From Sedimentisphaerales bacterium (GTDB lineage: Bacteria > Planctomycetota > Phycisphaerae > Sedimentisphaerales > SG8-4): 6,626 bases of DNA. The notes beneath the pieces were generated by a model. It worked only from the letters and a program-made list of their open reading frames with translations. It did no database searches and was not told the DNA's origin. A program made the translations under genes and the position numbers. This document shows, piece after piece, positions 5,970 through 6,626 of this stretch; the stretch's first letter is position 1, and every line of letters begins with the position of its first letter. The DNA lies in NCBI GenBank assembly GCA_016932895.1, contig JAFGCA010000722.1, positions 1-6,626 on the forward strand, read 5' to 3'.

Positions 5970-6626
5970 TCAACGTGTGGTTTCGAGCGCCTCGAACTCG
6001 ACGCGGTCGAGCCAGAGATTCCGATCCTCGGGGGGATCGTAGTAGTCGTTGATGAATGCGAGGCGCAAGACCGCATCGCCCTCGGGAAGGTTCGCGGTAA
6101 TCGCGTGCTCGCCCGATTCCCTGCCGGTGCATTCGACACGTCCAAGCTCGTTGCCGTCAAGGGTGACGACGACGATGGGATACGTCCCCTGGGCAGGGGA
6201 GCCCCCGGCCCACACCGCGATACGGTAGCGGCCGGGCGTAGCGACGTGCACAGGGCCTTCGATGAAGCCGCTTGAGCCCATGCGCACGTGGTCGCGCTCG
6301 CGCGAGAAATGGGTGATCCCGTCGTTCGGCTCCAGCGACTCGGCCTCGATAACACTCAGCACGCCCCGGGGATGAAACGATGCGCCGAGCTCCGCCAGCA
6401 GCGCCGTCATGAACCGCCGGGCCTTCGGCTCATTCGCCCCGGCATCGTCCCACCGGATAGCGTTGAGAACCAGCCGTCCCCTGCCGATGGGCACCTGGAC
6501 CAACGCGGGCGGCGTAGTAATCGCTTCGAAACGCTCTGCAGCCGCACACGGAACCACCGTCACATGCTGCACAAACAGGTTGCGGTCTTCCTTTCCGCTC
6601 GTCATGTCGTTGACGAAGGCCACGCT
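5970..6626 (-). CDS. C-terminal part of a secreted carbohydrate-binding protein, 5' end outside the window
   Basis: Only the last 218 residues are present; the frame stays open through 6626, and the GTG at 6623 is an internal Val rather than a start. In order: residues 1-26 are the tail of one domain, ending in AFVND, six residues, then DRNL; residues 31-84 form a linker-like segment with VQVPIGRGRL, NAIRWDD and ALLAELG, of a kind I associate with the C-terminal ends of large glycosidase-like proteins; residues 89-215 are a complete beta-sandwich module that begins with IEAES, has PGRYRIAVWAGG (131-142) and closes with AFIND, six residues, then DRNL (190-204). The ND-x6-DRNL signature is that of the Ca-dependent xylan-binding type of carbohydrate-binding module (CBM60/CBM36-like). 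So two such modules flank the middle segment. The catalytic part, if any, lies beyond the edge. It is first of three co-directional genes and likely supplies glycan binding or breakdown for the pathway. Stop TGA. Confidence 0.8.
   Translation of the reverse strand, partial: SVAFVNDMTSGKEDRNLFVQHVTVVPCAAAERFEAITTPPALVQVPIGRGRLVLNAIRWDDAGANEPKARRFMTALLAELGASFHPRGVLSVIEAESLEPNDGITHFSRERDHVRMGSSGFIEGPVHVATPGRYRIAVWAGGSPAQGTYPIVVVTLDGNELGRVECTGRESGEHAITANLPEGDAVLRLAFINDYYDPPEDRNLWLDRVEFEALETTR

Noticed and set aside
5867..6355. A 163-codon upstream extension of the SDR frame
   Set aside because: It overlaps the real carbohydrate-binding protein gene in another frame, is rich in Ser/Arg/Thr with no domain, and would put the cofactor loop far from the N-terminus. 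The ATG at 5866 has its own ribosome site.

Overview
The window reads as a piece of a high-GC (roughly 60% by eye) bacterial chromosome of the Planctomycetes/Verrucomicrobia/Lentisphaerae type. This lineage call is an inference. It rests on several Tat-exported Gfo/Idh/MocA oxidoreductases (signals of the form SRRxFLK) lying close together, next to a secreted protein with Ca-dependent carbohydrate-binding modules. Such expanded sets are typical of polysaccharide degraders in those phyla. There are no RNA genes, CRISPR repeats, insertion sequences or phage genes, and no gene looks broken; one gene runs off the right edge.

Layout: on the left, two minus-strand genes form a likely operon: a 480-residue Tat-exported Gfo/Idh/MocA oxidoreductase (1269-2711), then after 49 bases a second Tat-exported member of 376 residues (89-1219). 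A 330-base intergenic region (2712-3041) separates this pair from a divergent plus-strand gene (3042-3926) for a Tat-exported protein of unknown function. That intergenic region holds a credible sigma70-like promoter for the minus operon, with a small palindrome inside it, and an extended -10 element for the plus gene. On the right, three minus-strand genes run in series: the C-terminal 218 residues of a secreted carbohydrate-binding protein (5970-6626, 5' end outside the window), a short-chain dehydrogenase/reductase (5066-5866) and a cytoplasmic Gfo/Idh/MocA oxidoreductase (4062-5075). The last two overlap by ten bases and are probably translationally coupled. This operon converges on the unknown plus-strand gene across 135 bases.

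How the genes may work together (inference): a surface or secreted carbohydrate-binding protein captures or cuts a glycan, exported nicotinamide-dependent oxidoreductases may act on sugars or glycosides outside the cytoplasm, and the cytoplasmic SDR/Gfo-Idh pair carries out redox steps on the sugar taken up. No substrate can be read from the sequence. The least explained item is the exported protein at 3042-3926. It has regularly placed Trp, Asp-Asp and Tyr motifs suggesting a barrel-type, possibly sugar-active fold, but I cannot assign it to a named enzyme family. Otherwise this is an ordinary carbohydrate-metabolism neighbourhood, and I see no defence, mobile or clearly new multi-gene system.
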